In this document: piece by piece, positions 13,021 to 25,175 of the stretch
Numbering within the stretch: position 1 is the stretch's first letter
Layout of the letters: the number at the start of each line of letters is the position of its first letter
Source: Dryas octopetala
Lineage: Eukaryota > Streptophyta > Magnoliopsida > Rosales > Rosaceae
Assembly: GCA_963921425.1 (NCBI GenBank)
Contig: OY992833.1
Span: forward strand, 10,085,738-10,149,737
Reading direction: 5' to 3'
Length of the DNA stretch: 64,000 nt
Position numbers and translations under genes: made by a program
Notes under the pieces: generated by a model
What the model saw: the letters and a program-made list of their open reading frames with translations, nothing else
What the model was told of the DNA's origin: nothing
The model's database searches: none

Positions 13021-13814
13021 TTTGAGTGAAATTTGAGGTGGGATTGAGTGTGAGGCAACGTGAGTTTGTTGGTGTTTGGGATTGGTGTTTTTTTCTTTTC
13101 TTTTTTTCTTTTTTGTTTTGGTCTTATGGGATTGGTGTTGGTGTTTTGGGGACTGGTTTTGTTTGTTTGGATGGAAAATAGGAGGGTTGTTGAAGTTCCA
13201 ATGCCGACTAGTACAGAAAGTCCCAATGTCCGAATCAAAATAATAAGGTAGAAGAAAAAGGTAGTTTAGAGAAGACAAAATGAGTTACAATATCATTTTC
13301 AACACATTTTGTTAGTTAAACAAATTATATTTTATTGGCCAAAAAAAACAAATTATATTTAAGAAAAAACTATATTTTTAAGCATTAAAAGGTAAATAAA
13401 TTTTTGAACTAATTTAAGTGGTGAAGGTGGGTGGGGTAATTAGTAGGATTATCATAAATTTATGGTTCAATTTCTTCTAATGCAACATAAAAAAAATAAA
13501 AAAATAAAAATAAAAAGATAAAAATGTAGAGTATAACAATTATGAAAAAAAAAGAAAAAGATAATGATTAATAAGATTCATGTTGACTCCATGTCATCTT
13601 GTCCTTTCTTTATTTTGTTAAATATGGCATTTATAATTATTGGGAAGATCAGTTATCTATTTTTTGAATTGGTACATTTTGTGAATATTTCTTAAAGATT
13701 TTGTGGGTTTTCTTTTGCGAACTCAAAACCTAAGGGTTTAGTCATTTAAATAAAGATATGTTATCCATTTTCTACTATTGCTAAAACTCTAATTCAGTCC
13801 CTAACTATTACTTA
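12997..13814. other. Upstream region of the lipase gene
   Basis: It holds the GA-rich leader, a T-rich stretch (about 13085-13180) and AT-rich DNA with A-runs. It should contain the lipase promoter; I cannot point to a convincing TATA box. No gene seen. Confidence 0.4.
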
Positions 13815-13932
13815 AAAGGCTTAACTCGCTTTGAAGTACCTTGGAAAGTAATTTACTCATGGTACGAGTATTATATTCTTGAGATCCTTAGAGGGTGCTG
13901 CTGTTATACACCCAGGTTTTTGGGTGTGACAT
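13815..13932 (+). mobile_element. Diverged LTR-end remnant
   Basis: Resembles the inverted end of element B's LTR: GGCTTAACTCG, then GAGTATTATATTC, GAGATCCTTAGAGGGTGC and a final GTGTGAC. No partner LTR or coding region was found nearby. Old and broken. Confidence 0.5.
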
Positions 13933-14995
13933 GATGTTTTTATGTACTCTTTGAATGAGTTTACGGATTTAATTTAAAATCATTGTTAAGCTTTTGAATG
14001 ATTTTATAGGTTTAAGGGACTATTTGTTGAATGATTATTGTTGGAAAAAAAGATGGTTCCAATTGGTTATTTATTGTTTATTAGATTTTTGGGAAAATAA
14101 TTTCATTTATTTTAAATCTTGGATGTGAGATCTTTGTCTCCTCAAATGTTTTGGTGATGCTTTATAAGAAATAAAATAGATTTTGCTTCTCACCATAACT
14201 GCAATTGCAGAGTACGCTTCTAACTTTCTAAGATGTAGTTCTGATGGTGTTATGCCTCTAAGATGTAGTTCTAATGGTGTAACTATTTGTGCTAAATTTC
14301 TTTTTCTTTTCTTTTTTTATATTTATTCTAGTTTTGCGTTCATTTTTTTTCCTTATGGACCAAACTAAATTATTTTCTTTTGACAGGTTGAGCATGAGGA
14401 AATGGATACATATATTACATTGCAAAAGTTGATTTACTATGCAAAATCATGCCTCCAAGGGATTCATCCATGGTTTTAAGGACAACACTTTTCATCTTCT
14501 TAGATTATGAGAATTGCATTTCAAAGATTTTTAGTGAACCTACCAAATCTTCAATTTTTAAAATGTATAAGTTCTTAACTTCTTCAATGACAATTACCTT
14601 TACATGAAAACATGCAGGAATAGACCTAAGAACCTTTTTGACAACTCTATGTTCAGGAATTTGATCGCCTAGATTATGACAAGAATTAACTATATCCCAA
14701 ATCTAATTTTTACCAAGTTGATTAATTAAGCATCAGATTAAAATCAATAAAACTTAAGCAAGCAAACAACAATCAATCACACAAAGAACATAAGAATTTG
14801 TTGATGCGAAAAACCTTTAACTGGAAAAACCCGCAGTACATAGTCAAGGGAAAACAATCCACTAAGATATCTGAAAAATTACAACCAGTGACTCGATTCA
14901 AACTTAACAAGACTAGCTCCTTCTAGAAAGATAAATTGACCGCACGCCACTTGCAACTCTTCAATCACAAAAATTGTATGGATTGCTAACACCCT
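13933..14995. other. Unclassified flank of element A
   Basis: AT-rich, no gene seen. The part from about 14700 (AAAAACCTTTAACTGGAAAA near 14810) looks like an old LTR-type sequence that element A entered. The sequence after A's right end (from 37091) would be its continuation. Confidence 0.35.
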
Positions 14996-17003
14996 TGTCA
15001 CACCCCAATCCTGAATAAAATCTAATATCTAGGAGTGAAGCATGACTTACGTCCTAATCGTAGATTAATAAAAAATTTTCTACAATTAAGACGTGAGAAG
15101 AAAATAAAATAAAATAAAATAATTGAAGAGACTAAGTAAAGTGAAAATGAAAAATAGACTTTATTTAGCAAACTACTATTCCAAGAGTACCATACTAGAT
15201 GTTTATCTTCTTCTATATTATAATGTATTGATAAACAAACAAAACATAGTACTCCAGCAAATTCTCTAAATTTCCCTTGGGTATTCCACATCATTGGTCA
15301 TATTTCCGTCACCTGCATGATTTATTAGGGTGTGAGGTTTTAAGGCTCAGTAGGGTATAGTGATCCCTCATGGCCAGTTATCACATTTAATCAATGTCTC
15401 AGTAAAAGAAAATAAATATAGATAATGATTTCAATTATATGCAATGAGAATGTGTGTACTCACTCCTTAACCATTCCTGTTGACACATACCCAAGACAAA
15501 CAGGCCTACACGTCCCATACCGTGCATCCTTCCACTGTGGCCCCGAATGTCCCAAGTATGAGCCAACACCCGTCCGTCCCTTAAGCCCAAATATTTTGAA
15601 TATAATTAATTCCACTTTTTCTTCAATAATTCTTCCACAAATCATGAGATCACCAGGTACATCTCTCTTTCTCCATGGTATCTCTAATAAATCACGAGAC
15701 CACCAAGTTCATCTCCCTCTCTTCTTGGTGTCTCAATTACTCATTTTCTTAACCTTGTTCATAATCACACTTTCCTTATGCACTTATGATTATGCATGTA
15801 AAGATAAACATTAATGCATGTATAGAGAAATTAAATAGTACCTGAATAATAATTTAACCTTACGCAATTTGAGTGTATCACAGACTTAAGAATTTCACGG
15901 TACACACACAAGATTAATAATAAAAGCTTATTCACAAATATAATACACTTGATACATTTAATGAAGAAATAACATCACAAGTAATAAAGACAAATAAGAA
16001 AATAAATCACACAACATGACACAAAGATTAATTGTAATATAGTCCAATCATTGGGGAAATAGAGACCCTACCTTAATTTCTTGAGCACGAGTTCCTTCTT
16101 GGTCCGTTCCTATGTGTTCGGGTCTAAAAAGTTTAAAAAATATAGTTTAGATATAACTTAATTAAATTTAAATTTATTTCACTCTCTTTTTAAGGAGAGT
16201 GTAACTCACACTCTAATTTAGAGGTGTCGGATTGACGCGAAACTTGTATCATTGGACTCGTATCGAAAAATAGAGTTAGGAGGGTGAAAAATTAGGCGAA
16301 AACGGTCAGGGAAAGAGCCGCACGCGCCACCACGCGCCGGCGGTGCGAGTGGGGTAGCTGGCCGGCCCCTATTCATCGTCTCTTTAAACAGCCCCTGTTT
16401 TTTCTAGATTTTTCAGTTTTTTTATCTCATTTTTGACTCGACTTTTGACCTATCAAACCTTCACCAAATTGAGCAAACTTATGCTTGTTTTAAAGCTCTG
16501 CATCACCTCTGTACAACCATATAAAGAACATGAACAACGGACTGTTAAAACTCAAGTTATAAGGCTTGAAAGGAGGCCATACGAACATGCAAATTTTCTG
16601 GAAAAATTTCCAAAATTTTCATATTTCTTTGTTTTTCATTTTCCTTCAATTCCAAACTGCAAAACATGTTTCTAAGGCTATAATAAGACTATCTACAACC
16701 TAATTTTTAGTTTTACAACATAAAAGAAAGGTGTGTAAATAAAATTATAAAACAACAAGTTTTAGAAAAAAAATTTGTTAAGGACACCCATGTTTCCATG
16801 GGTTCCTTAAACTCACCTTTCTTTATACCCCCCTTGAGTTCTATAGAGGCTAAAAGCTGTGAGTTCCTACAGTAAAGAAAAACCATAGATGACAAAAAGG
16901 GGTTAGTTTATGGAAAGTTTAAAGAAAAACTTCTAAGATAAAATTTCAATTTCTAACCTTACTAGAGTTTCCAACCTCTCCTTCTCTAACTCTTTCTAGT
17001 TCA

Positions 17004-17034
<31 letters not shown>

Positions 17035-17459
17035 TCTCTCTCTCTCTTTCTCTTTCTCTTCCTCTCTTTTTTCTTTTTCTCTCGGGTTTCTTCTTTGGTC
17101 TCCTCTGTTCAGTTTTCTTTTTGCTGCTCAAGACTATTCTTAAGCATACCTTATAGTCTAATTGGCATGCATTTTCAGTTAAGAAGGGATGTATCTAATG
17201 ATTATTTAGATAAGGACTTATCCCCTAAAGGAATCATCACCCTTGATCAAGGCTTAGGTGTTCTAGTTTTGAGAAAGCTGATGGCGTTGGTTATTATCTT
17301 CAAATCCATTTAGATTTTTTTTTTTTTTTAGTTGGGCTTTTCATCTCTTGTAAAACAATTGGGTTAAAGCCCAAACTTAGAAATTTAACCCAATTTTAAA
17401 GCCCATAAATATTATTATTATTATTTATTATTTTATTATTATTTTTTTAGGACATTACA
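14996..17459 (-). repeat. Element A left (3') LTR
   Basis: 2464 bp, TG...CA ends, preceded by ACCCT. A purine-rich tract (read on the minus strand) adjoins it at about 17460-17472. It includes a CT microsatellite near 17005-17060. Confidence 0.9.
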
Positions 17460-17510
17460 ATCTACCCATCTAAAAAAAAATTTCGTCCTCGAAATTTAGA
17501 CGTACCTGTG

Positions 17511-20500
17511 TCAAAAAATCTCTCGATATTTTTTGCGCATGTCAGATTCTAATTCCCATGTAGCTTCTTCTACATTCCCATGTTGCCACCAAACCTTGAC
17601 TAATGGAATGGTCTTTGTGCACAAAACTTGTTCTTTGTGATCGAGTATCTGAATTGGTCGATCTTCAAAAGATACTTGCTCATCAACGCTGAGTTCTCCC
17701 CAGTCCAAAACGTGTGCTGGATCCGGTTCATACTTCCGAAGCATAGATATATGAAAAACATTATGGATACTAGAGAGTTGGGGAGGTAATGCTAATCGAT
17801 ATGCTACCTCTCCAATCCGTTCGAGAATTTCAAACGGTCCAATAAATCTTGGAGCAAGTTTCCCAGATTTCCCAAACCTCTTGACTCGGCGTCGTGGCGA
17901 GACTTTGAGAAAAACATGATTGCCCACATTGTATTCTAGTGGCCTTCTTCGTCGGTCTCCATAATTCTTTTGTCGACTTTGTGCAGTAAGTAAGTGTTGC
18001 CTGATGATCTTTATCTTCTCTGTGGCTTCTTGAACCAAGTCCGGCCCTAACAAAATATTTTCTCCCACTTCAACGCAACACAAAGGTGATCTACAAGGTC
18101 TTCCATAGAGTGCTTCATAGGGTGCCATCCCTATACTAGACTGGTAGCTGTTGTTATAGGCAAATTCTGCTAGTGGTAGGTGGTCTTCCCAGTTTCCTTG
18201 AAAATCTAGTATGCATGCCCTCAACATGTCTTCCAAAATTTGGATAGTTCTCTCAGACTGTCCGTCAGTTTAGGGATGAAAAGCGCTGCTAAGGTTCAGT
18301 TTCGTTCCAAGTGCATGCTGTAAACTTCCCCATAATCGAGAAGTGAATTTAGAATCTCTGTCTGAAACGATCGAAATTGGGATTCCGTGTAGTCTTACTA
18401 TCTCCCTAATGTATAGCTTTCCCAATGTTTTGGTGGAATCAGTAGTTTTTACGGGTAGAAAATGAGCAGATTTGGTTAAACGATCTACAATAACCCATAC
18501 AGCATCTCGTCCCTTTGACGATCGCGGTAGCCCCGTCACGAAGTCCATTGTGATGTTATCACATTTCCATTCAGCTACAGGTAGTGGTTGGAGCATCCCT
18601 GCTGGTTTTTGGTGTACTGCTTTCACTTGTTGGCACGTGAGGCACTTTGCAACATAAGTCGCTATTTCTTTTTTCATGCCCTTCCACCAGTATTGTCGTC
18701 GAAGATCGTGATACATCTTAGTGCTACCTGGATGGATGGTATAGGTAGAAGAATGAGCTTCATGTAGTACTTCGTCTCGCAAATTCGGGACTTCAGGCAC
18801 GTATATCCTTCCCAGGTATCTTAATCCACCGTCTTTGGGAACGGTCCATCCTTTATTTTCATCTTCTGCAGCGAGCTTTTCACGTATGGATTTGCAGAAT
18901 GCATCTTCTTGTTGCTTTTCAATGACTTTTTCCTTTAAGCTGGGTTGAGCAATTAAGTTGCAAAGATAAGCATCATTGTTATTAGCGTCAACGTATAGAT
19001 TATATTCACGAATGGCTTCTACAACCTTCCACTTATGAATCCGTAAGCTTCCCACCGTTCCTTGAGATTTTCTACTCAATGCATCTGCGACTACGTTAGC
19101 TTTTCCTGGGTGATAATGTAGTCCAAAATTATAGTCTTCTAAATACTCCATCCATCTTCGTTGTCTCAAGTTAAGCTCCTTTTGAGAGAAAAGGTACTTC
19201 AAACTCTTGTGATCCGAATAGAGTTCAAAACGTTCGCTATATAAGTAATATCGCCATACCTTCAAAGCATGAATAATAGCTGCAAGCTCCAAATCGTGTG
19301 CAGGATAATTCTTTTCATGTGACTTTAGTTGTCGGGAAGTATAGGCTATGACCTTGTCAGATTGCATTAAGACACCTCCTAATCCTTGTAAGGAAGCATC
19401 AGTGTATACTACATAGCCTACACCTCGCTCAGGAATGATTAGTACTGGAGCAGTGGTTAATCGCTTTTTTAGTTCCTGGAATGAATTCTCGCACTCCTCG
19501 TTCCACTCAAACTTTGCCCTCTTACGTGTCAACTTTGTCATTGGGGCAGCGAGTCGGGAGAAATCTTTTATGAATCTTCTGTAGTAGCCTGCTAGCCCAA
19601 GGAAACTCCGTATTTCAGTGACATTTTTTGGTTGATTCCACTTCAACACTGCATCAACTTTGGAAGAATCTACTGATATACCTTCTTTAGAAATCACATG
19701 CCCTAAAAATTTTACCTCTGTTAGCCAAAACTCACATTTGCTAAACTTGGCATATAACTTGTGTTCTCTCAGCGTTTGTAAGATGTAATGCAAGTGTTGT
19801 TCATGCTCTTCTTTAGATGAGGAATAGACGAGGATGTCATCGATGAATACGATCACGAACCGATCCAGGTAAGGTCGAAAAATTCGGTTCATCATATCCA
19901 TGAAAGCTGCTGGTGCGTTCGTTAAGCCGAATGACATCACCAAGAATTCGTAATGCCCGTATCGAGTTCGAAAGGCTGTCTTTCGTACATCTTCCTCCTT
20001 GATACGAAGCTGGTGGTATCTAGATCGAAGGTCTATCTTGGAAAAGAAACAAGATTCTCTCAGTTGATCAAATAAATCATCGATCCGAGGAAGCGGGTAT
20101 TTGTTCTTTATCGTGACTCTATTCAGCTGGCGGTAGTCGATACACATCCTGAGAGATCCGTCTTTCTTCTTCACGAAAAGAGCTGGTGCACCCCATGGTG
20201 ATGTGCTGGGACGAATGAACCCTTTTTCTTGCAATTCTTGAAGTTGAGTCTTCAGCTCCTTAAGCTCTGCCGGTGCCATTCGATGTGGAGGTATAAAGAT
20301 AGGTGATGTGCCTGGATAAACTTCTATGGTGAATTCTATTTCTCTTTTCGGGGGTAATCCGGACAAATCATCTGGAAATACATCTTCGTATACTCGCACC
20401 ACTGGGATGAACTCAATCCGCGGGCCATCTTCTTTTTCGATCTTGAGGTTAGCGATTAAGCTTCTAAAGTCATCATCTTTTAAGTTAACAGTTAATCTAG

Positions 20501-22133
20501 GATGGTGAGTTTCCTTATCCCCGTAAAATTTAAAGGTTTGTCCATCCGATGTACTTACCGTTACCATTTTTCTCCTACAGTCGATAATAACTTGGTATTG
20601 TGTGAGCCAATCCATTCCGAGGATGATATCGTACTCCGACATGTCCATTATCATCAAATCAAAATACACTTTATGACCCGCTATTTCTATCATGCAATTT
20701 TTACATATTCTATCGATTTTTCTAGTACCTCCTAACGGAGACCCAACTTTCAGTGAAAATTTCATGAATTCAGATTCTAACCCAAGGATGGATGCAAATG
20801 ACTTTGAGATGAAAGAATGTGTAGCGCCAGAGTCAAACAATATTTTAGCCCAAGAATTAAATACTAGGAATGTACCTTCCACTATTTCTTGTTCTGTTGA
20901 TTCCACATTTGCTCCCATAGCATACACTCTTGCCTGGGCAGGTTGTTCAGAACGTTTTATACCGGGTGGAGGTTTAGGTCTTATTTGAGTGGGTTGTCTT
21001 CCGGGATGTGGTGGCTGTTGTACCATTGGTGGCCTCCATTGGTTCTATTGTGGCGGGTACGGAGTATGGTATTGGAATTGAGGTGCGTGAGGAGCCTGGT
21101 GTGTCTGCAATTGTGGACAGAATCGTTGGGAATGCCCAGCTTGCCGACAGTGGTAGAAAATTATTGAGTCTCGGTTCACCACATTTGATCTTGGTGGCGG
21201 AAGTTGAGAAGGTCCAAACCTTGGGCGCTTGCTGCTTGGTCCTCCACTTGCATTCTTATGAATCCAATTTTTCCTTACCTTTGGAGTACTTCGTTCAGCT
21301 ATAAGTGCTCGATCTACGACATCTGCATAACGAGTTAATTTGAGAATATTCACTTTTTCTTTGATTGCAGGTCGAAGACCTTCCTCAAACCTTTTTACTT
21401 TTGTAGCATCATCAGGTATCATGTAAAGCGCAAAACGTGATAGTTCTTCAAATTTGGCTTGATACTGGACCACAGTCATTTCCCTTTGGAGAAGGTACAT
21501 GAATTCACGTGCTTTTGCTTCTCGTACAACTCCAGGAAAATATTTTTCAAGGAAGATCCTCTCAAACTCTTGCCAAGTCATATTTTCAGTGTCTTGCGTC
21601 CCTTGAACTGATTCCCACTAATGATATGTCTGTCCCTCAAGATAAGAACTGGCAATAGTTACTCGTAGTCCTTCTGGTACCCTCTGATTCATCATACTTC
21701 TTCTGATTTGACGTAACCATTCTTCTGCTACTATTGGATCTGGTATACCCTTAAAGACAGGGGGTCGAGATTTTCGAAATTCCGCTTGAATTCGCATGAC
21801 TCGTTCCACTTCATCTTCTTCGTGACGTCCTCGATTGCTTTCACGAATCGCATTTGCCATGTCTTGAATAGCGGCGATTACTCCATCGTTTCCATTCAAC
21901 ACGTGGTTCGCATCCTCTGCTTCTCCAGCCATCTTAATAGAATAAGAGTTAATGCTAGTTAGCATTTCTACAAATATAAAATAATTTTCAAACTTATTTA
22001 CCACAATTACATATAATCTATAACCACACCACAAAAAGAGTAAACAACCATTTAATATTATAGTTAGAAATCTAGGTATCTTGTTTTTTTTTTTTGTTTT
22101 TTTTTTTTGTTTTTTGTTTTTTGACTTTGTCAT
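17511..22133 (-). pseudogene. Element A gag-pol region, broken
   Basis: Gag lies at about 21.1-22.1 kb and includes a CCHC-like knuckle. Pol lies at about 17.5-21.0 kb, in order: protease ([10 protein letters not shown]), reverse transcriptase (FIDDILVYS), RNase H, integrase with HHCC zinc finger and catalytic core, then a chromodomain-like tail (VEEATWELESDM). The order protease-RT-RNaseH-integrase is that of Ty3-Gypsy. Broken in about three places; treated as a fossil. Confidence 0.9.
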
Positions 22134-22291
22134 CTTTTACAACTCCTATCCTCCATTTTCATTATCCTAGTATCTAAGTCAAAAATATTCCAAAACATTC
22201 CCCAAAATATTTCCCTCAAAATATTTTTAGTTGCCAAAATCAACCCCCTTAAATACGGTCATCTTTAAGTTAATTTTTAGTGCTCTCTATC

Positions 22292-22726
22292 CTACTCGTC
22301 GTCAGAACTATCATCTGTGACTGGTGGTGGGGGTGTGTGGGGCTCGCCACAAGCTAACTCTGTAGAAATCTCTGACACAGGTGCAACTGCTGCTATAGGT
22401 ATTGCTTCCATAATCTGTTGTTCTGCATGTAAATTTTGTGCTACTGCTATCTCACGGGAAATCTCATAAATCTCATCATCCATAGCCAACTCTAATGCCC
22501 CAACTAAAGCCCGAGCCTGTCCTCCTACACTGTGTCGAAGCATCTCGCTTTGAGATTCCGGTGCAAGGTGAGGAAACAAAATCAAGATATCTCTAATCTC
22601 ATTAATCAAAAAGTTACGAACATCCTGATTGACCGCTTCATCATATACCGCTTGGTTAAGAGGAGCTATCCTCTCATGACCGATGCGATAACCCCCCCAT
22701 CTATCCATTCCTTCAATTACATCCAT
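22292..22726 (-). CDS. Extra 144-residue ORF upstream of gag in element A
   Basis: An open frame from MDVIEGMDRWGGYRIGHER to an acidic, proline-rich end (PPPPVTDDSSDDE). It lies on the coding strand between the 5' LTR and gag. I do not recognise a domain. The middle is predicted helical, rich in Leu, Glu and Ala. Element B has no equivalent; its leader is only about 190-250 bp. It may be an accessory protein, part of a longer gag leader, or chance. Function unknown. Confidence 0.5.
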   Translation of the reverse strand: MDVIEGMDRWGGYRIGHERIAPLNQAVYDEAVNQDVRNFLINEIRDILILFPHLAPESQSEMLRHSVGGQARALVGALELAMDDEIYEISREIAVAQNLHAEQQIMEAIPIAAVAPVSEISTELACGEPHTPPPPVTDDSSDDE

Positions 22727-22900
22727 ACTGTCAACATAATTAATTTGTCCATAGGGTTAGTAGAACATAAACAAATAAATATTGAATGCAAACAGCAAAC
22801 AAAAATCAATCATATACATACATATATTATTTATTTTACCTTCTAAAATCGTAGATGAAATATAATCCTACTCAATTTGTCCCATGTCTCAAACCTATAA

Positions 22901-22912
22901 GCTCTGATACCA
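22901..22912 (-). promoter_or_regulatory. Element A primer binding site (tRNA-iMet)
   Basis: The minus strand reads TGGTATCAGAGC three bases inside the 5' LTR. This matches the 3' end of plant initiator methionine tRNA. Confidence 0.92.
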
Positions 22913-22915
22913 ACT

Positions 22916-25175
22916 TGTCACACCCCAATTCTGAATAAAATCTAATATGTAGGAGTGAAGCGTGACTTACGTCCTAATCGCAGATTAATAAAATTTTTTC
23001 TACAATTAAGACGTGAGAAGAAAATATAATAAAATAAAATAATATAAAATAATTGAAGAGACTAAGTAAAGTGAAAATGAAAAATAGACTTTATTTAGCA
23101 AACTAATATTCCACGAGTACCATACTAGATGTTTAACTTCTTATATATTACAATGTATTGATAAACAAACAAAACATAGTACTCCAGCAAATTCTCTAAA
23201 TTTCCCTTGGGTATCCACATCATTGGTCATATTTCTGTCACCTGCATGATTTATTAGGGTGTGAGCTTTTAGGGTATAGTGATCCCTCATGGCCAGTTAT
23301 CACATTTAATCAATGTCTCAGTAAAAGAAAATAAATACAGATAATGATTTCAATTATATGCAATGAGAATGTGTGTACTCACTCCTTAACCATTCCCGTT
23401 GACACATACCCAAGACAAACAGACCTACACGTCCCATACCGTGCATCCTTCCACTGTGGCCCCGAATGTCCCAAGTATGAGCCAACACCCGTCCGTCCCT
23501 TAAGCCCAAATATTTTGAATATAATTAATTCCACTTTTTCTTCAATAATTCTTCCACAAATCATGAGATCACCAGGTACATCTCTCTTTCTCCATGGTAT
23601 CTCTAATAAATCACGAGACCACCAAGTTCATCTCCCTCTCTTCTTGGTGTCTCAATTACTCATTTTCTTAGCCTTGTTCACAATCACACTTTCCTTATGC
23701 ACTTATGATTATGCATGTAAAGATAAACATTAATGCATGTATAGAGAAATTAAATAGTACATGGATAATAATTTAACCTTACGCAATTTGAGTGTATCAC
23801 AGACTTAAGAATTTCACAGTACACACACAAGATTAATAATAAAAGCTTATTCACAAATATAATACACTTGATACATTTAATGAAGAAATAACATCACAAG
23901 TAATAAAGACAAATAAGAAAATAAATCACACAACATGACACAAAGATTAATTGTAATATAGTCCAATCATTGGGGAAATAGAGACCCTACCTTAATTTCT
24001 TGAGCACGAGTTCCTTCTTGGTCCGTTCCTATGTGTTCGGGTCTAAAAGTTTAAAAAATATAGTTTAGATATAACTTAATTAAATTTAAATTTATTTCAC
24101 TCTCTTTTTAAGGAGAGTGTAACTCACACTCTAACTTAGAGGTGTCGGATTGACGCGAAATTTGTATTATTGGACTCATATCAAAAAATAGAGTTAGGAG
24201 GGTGAAAATTAGGCGAAAAAGGTCGGGGAAACAGCCGCACGCACCACCACACGCTGGCGGTGCGAGTGGGGTGGCTGGCCGGCCACTGTTCATCGTCTCT
24301 TTAAACAGCCCCTGTTTTTTTTTTTTTTTTTTTTCAGATTTTCCAGTTTTTTTATCTCATTTTTTACTCGACTTTTGACCTATCAAACCTTCACCAAATT
24401 GAGTAAACTTATACTTGTTTTAAAGCTCTGCATCACCTATTTACAACCATATAAAAAACATGAAAAACGGATGGTTAAAACTCAAGTTATAAGGCTCGAA
24501 AGGAGGCATACGAACATGCGAATTTTTTGGAAAAATTTTCAGATTTTTCATATTTCTTTGTTTTTCATTTTTCTTCAATTCCAAACCGCAAAACATGTTT
24601 CTAAGGCTATAATAAGGCTATCTACAACCTAATTTTTAGTTTTACAACATAAAAGAAAGGTGTGTAAATAAAATTATAAAACAACAAGTTTTAGAAAAAA
24701 AAATTTGTTAAGGACACCCATGTTTCCATGGGTTCTTTAAACTCACCTTTCTTTATACCCCCCTTGAGTTCTATAGAGGCTAAAAGCTGTGAGTTCCTAC
24801 AGTAAAGAAAAACCATAGATGACAAAAAGGGGTTAGTTTATGGAAAGTTTAAAGAAAAACTTCTAAGATAAAATTTCAATTTCTAACCTTACTAGAGTTT
24901 CCAACCTCTCCTTCTCTAACTCTTTCTAGTTCACTCACTCACTCTCTCTCTCTCTCTCACTCTTTCTCTTTCTCTTCCTCTCTCTTTTCTTTTTCTCTCG
25001 GGTTTCTTCTTTGGTCTCCTCTGTTCAGTTTTCTTTTTGCTGCTCAAGACTATTCTTAAGCATACCTTATAGTCTAATTGGCATGCATTTTCAGTTAAGA
25101 AGGGATGTATCTAATGATTATTTAGATAAGGACTTATCCCCTAAAGGAATCATCACCCTTGATCAAGGCTTAGGT
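22916..25175 (-). repeat. Element A right (5') LTR, outer-split first part
   Basis: Aligns with the left LTR from its first base up to the element B insertion. The LTR resumes at 35269 and runs to about 35420, where it joins flank sequence, so its last part is missing here. Confidence 0.9.

Noticed and set aside
12643-13278. Upstream Met at 13278 as the lipase start
   Set aside because: The extra residues are low complexity and include the GA-repeat leader; the MWVVANLK start gives the family's hydrophobic N-terminus.
15425-15814. 129-residue ORF, repeated at 23344-23733
   Set aside because: It lies inside both LTRs of element A, so the repeat only reflects LTR identity; no recognisable domain.
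24108-24293. Repeated ORF starting MNSGRPATPLAPPACGG (also at 35797 and 39223)
   Set aside because: Part of the element A LTR and its copies; GC-rich stretch by chance open.
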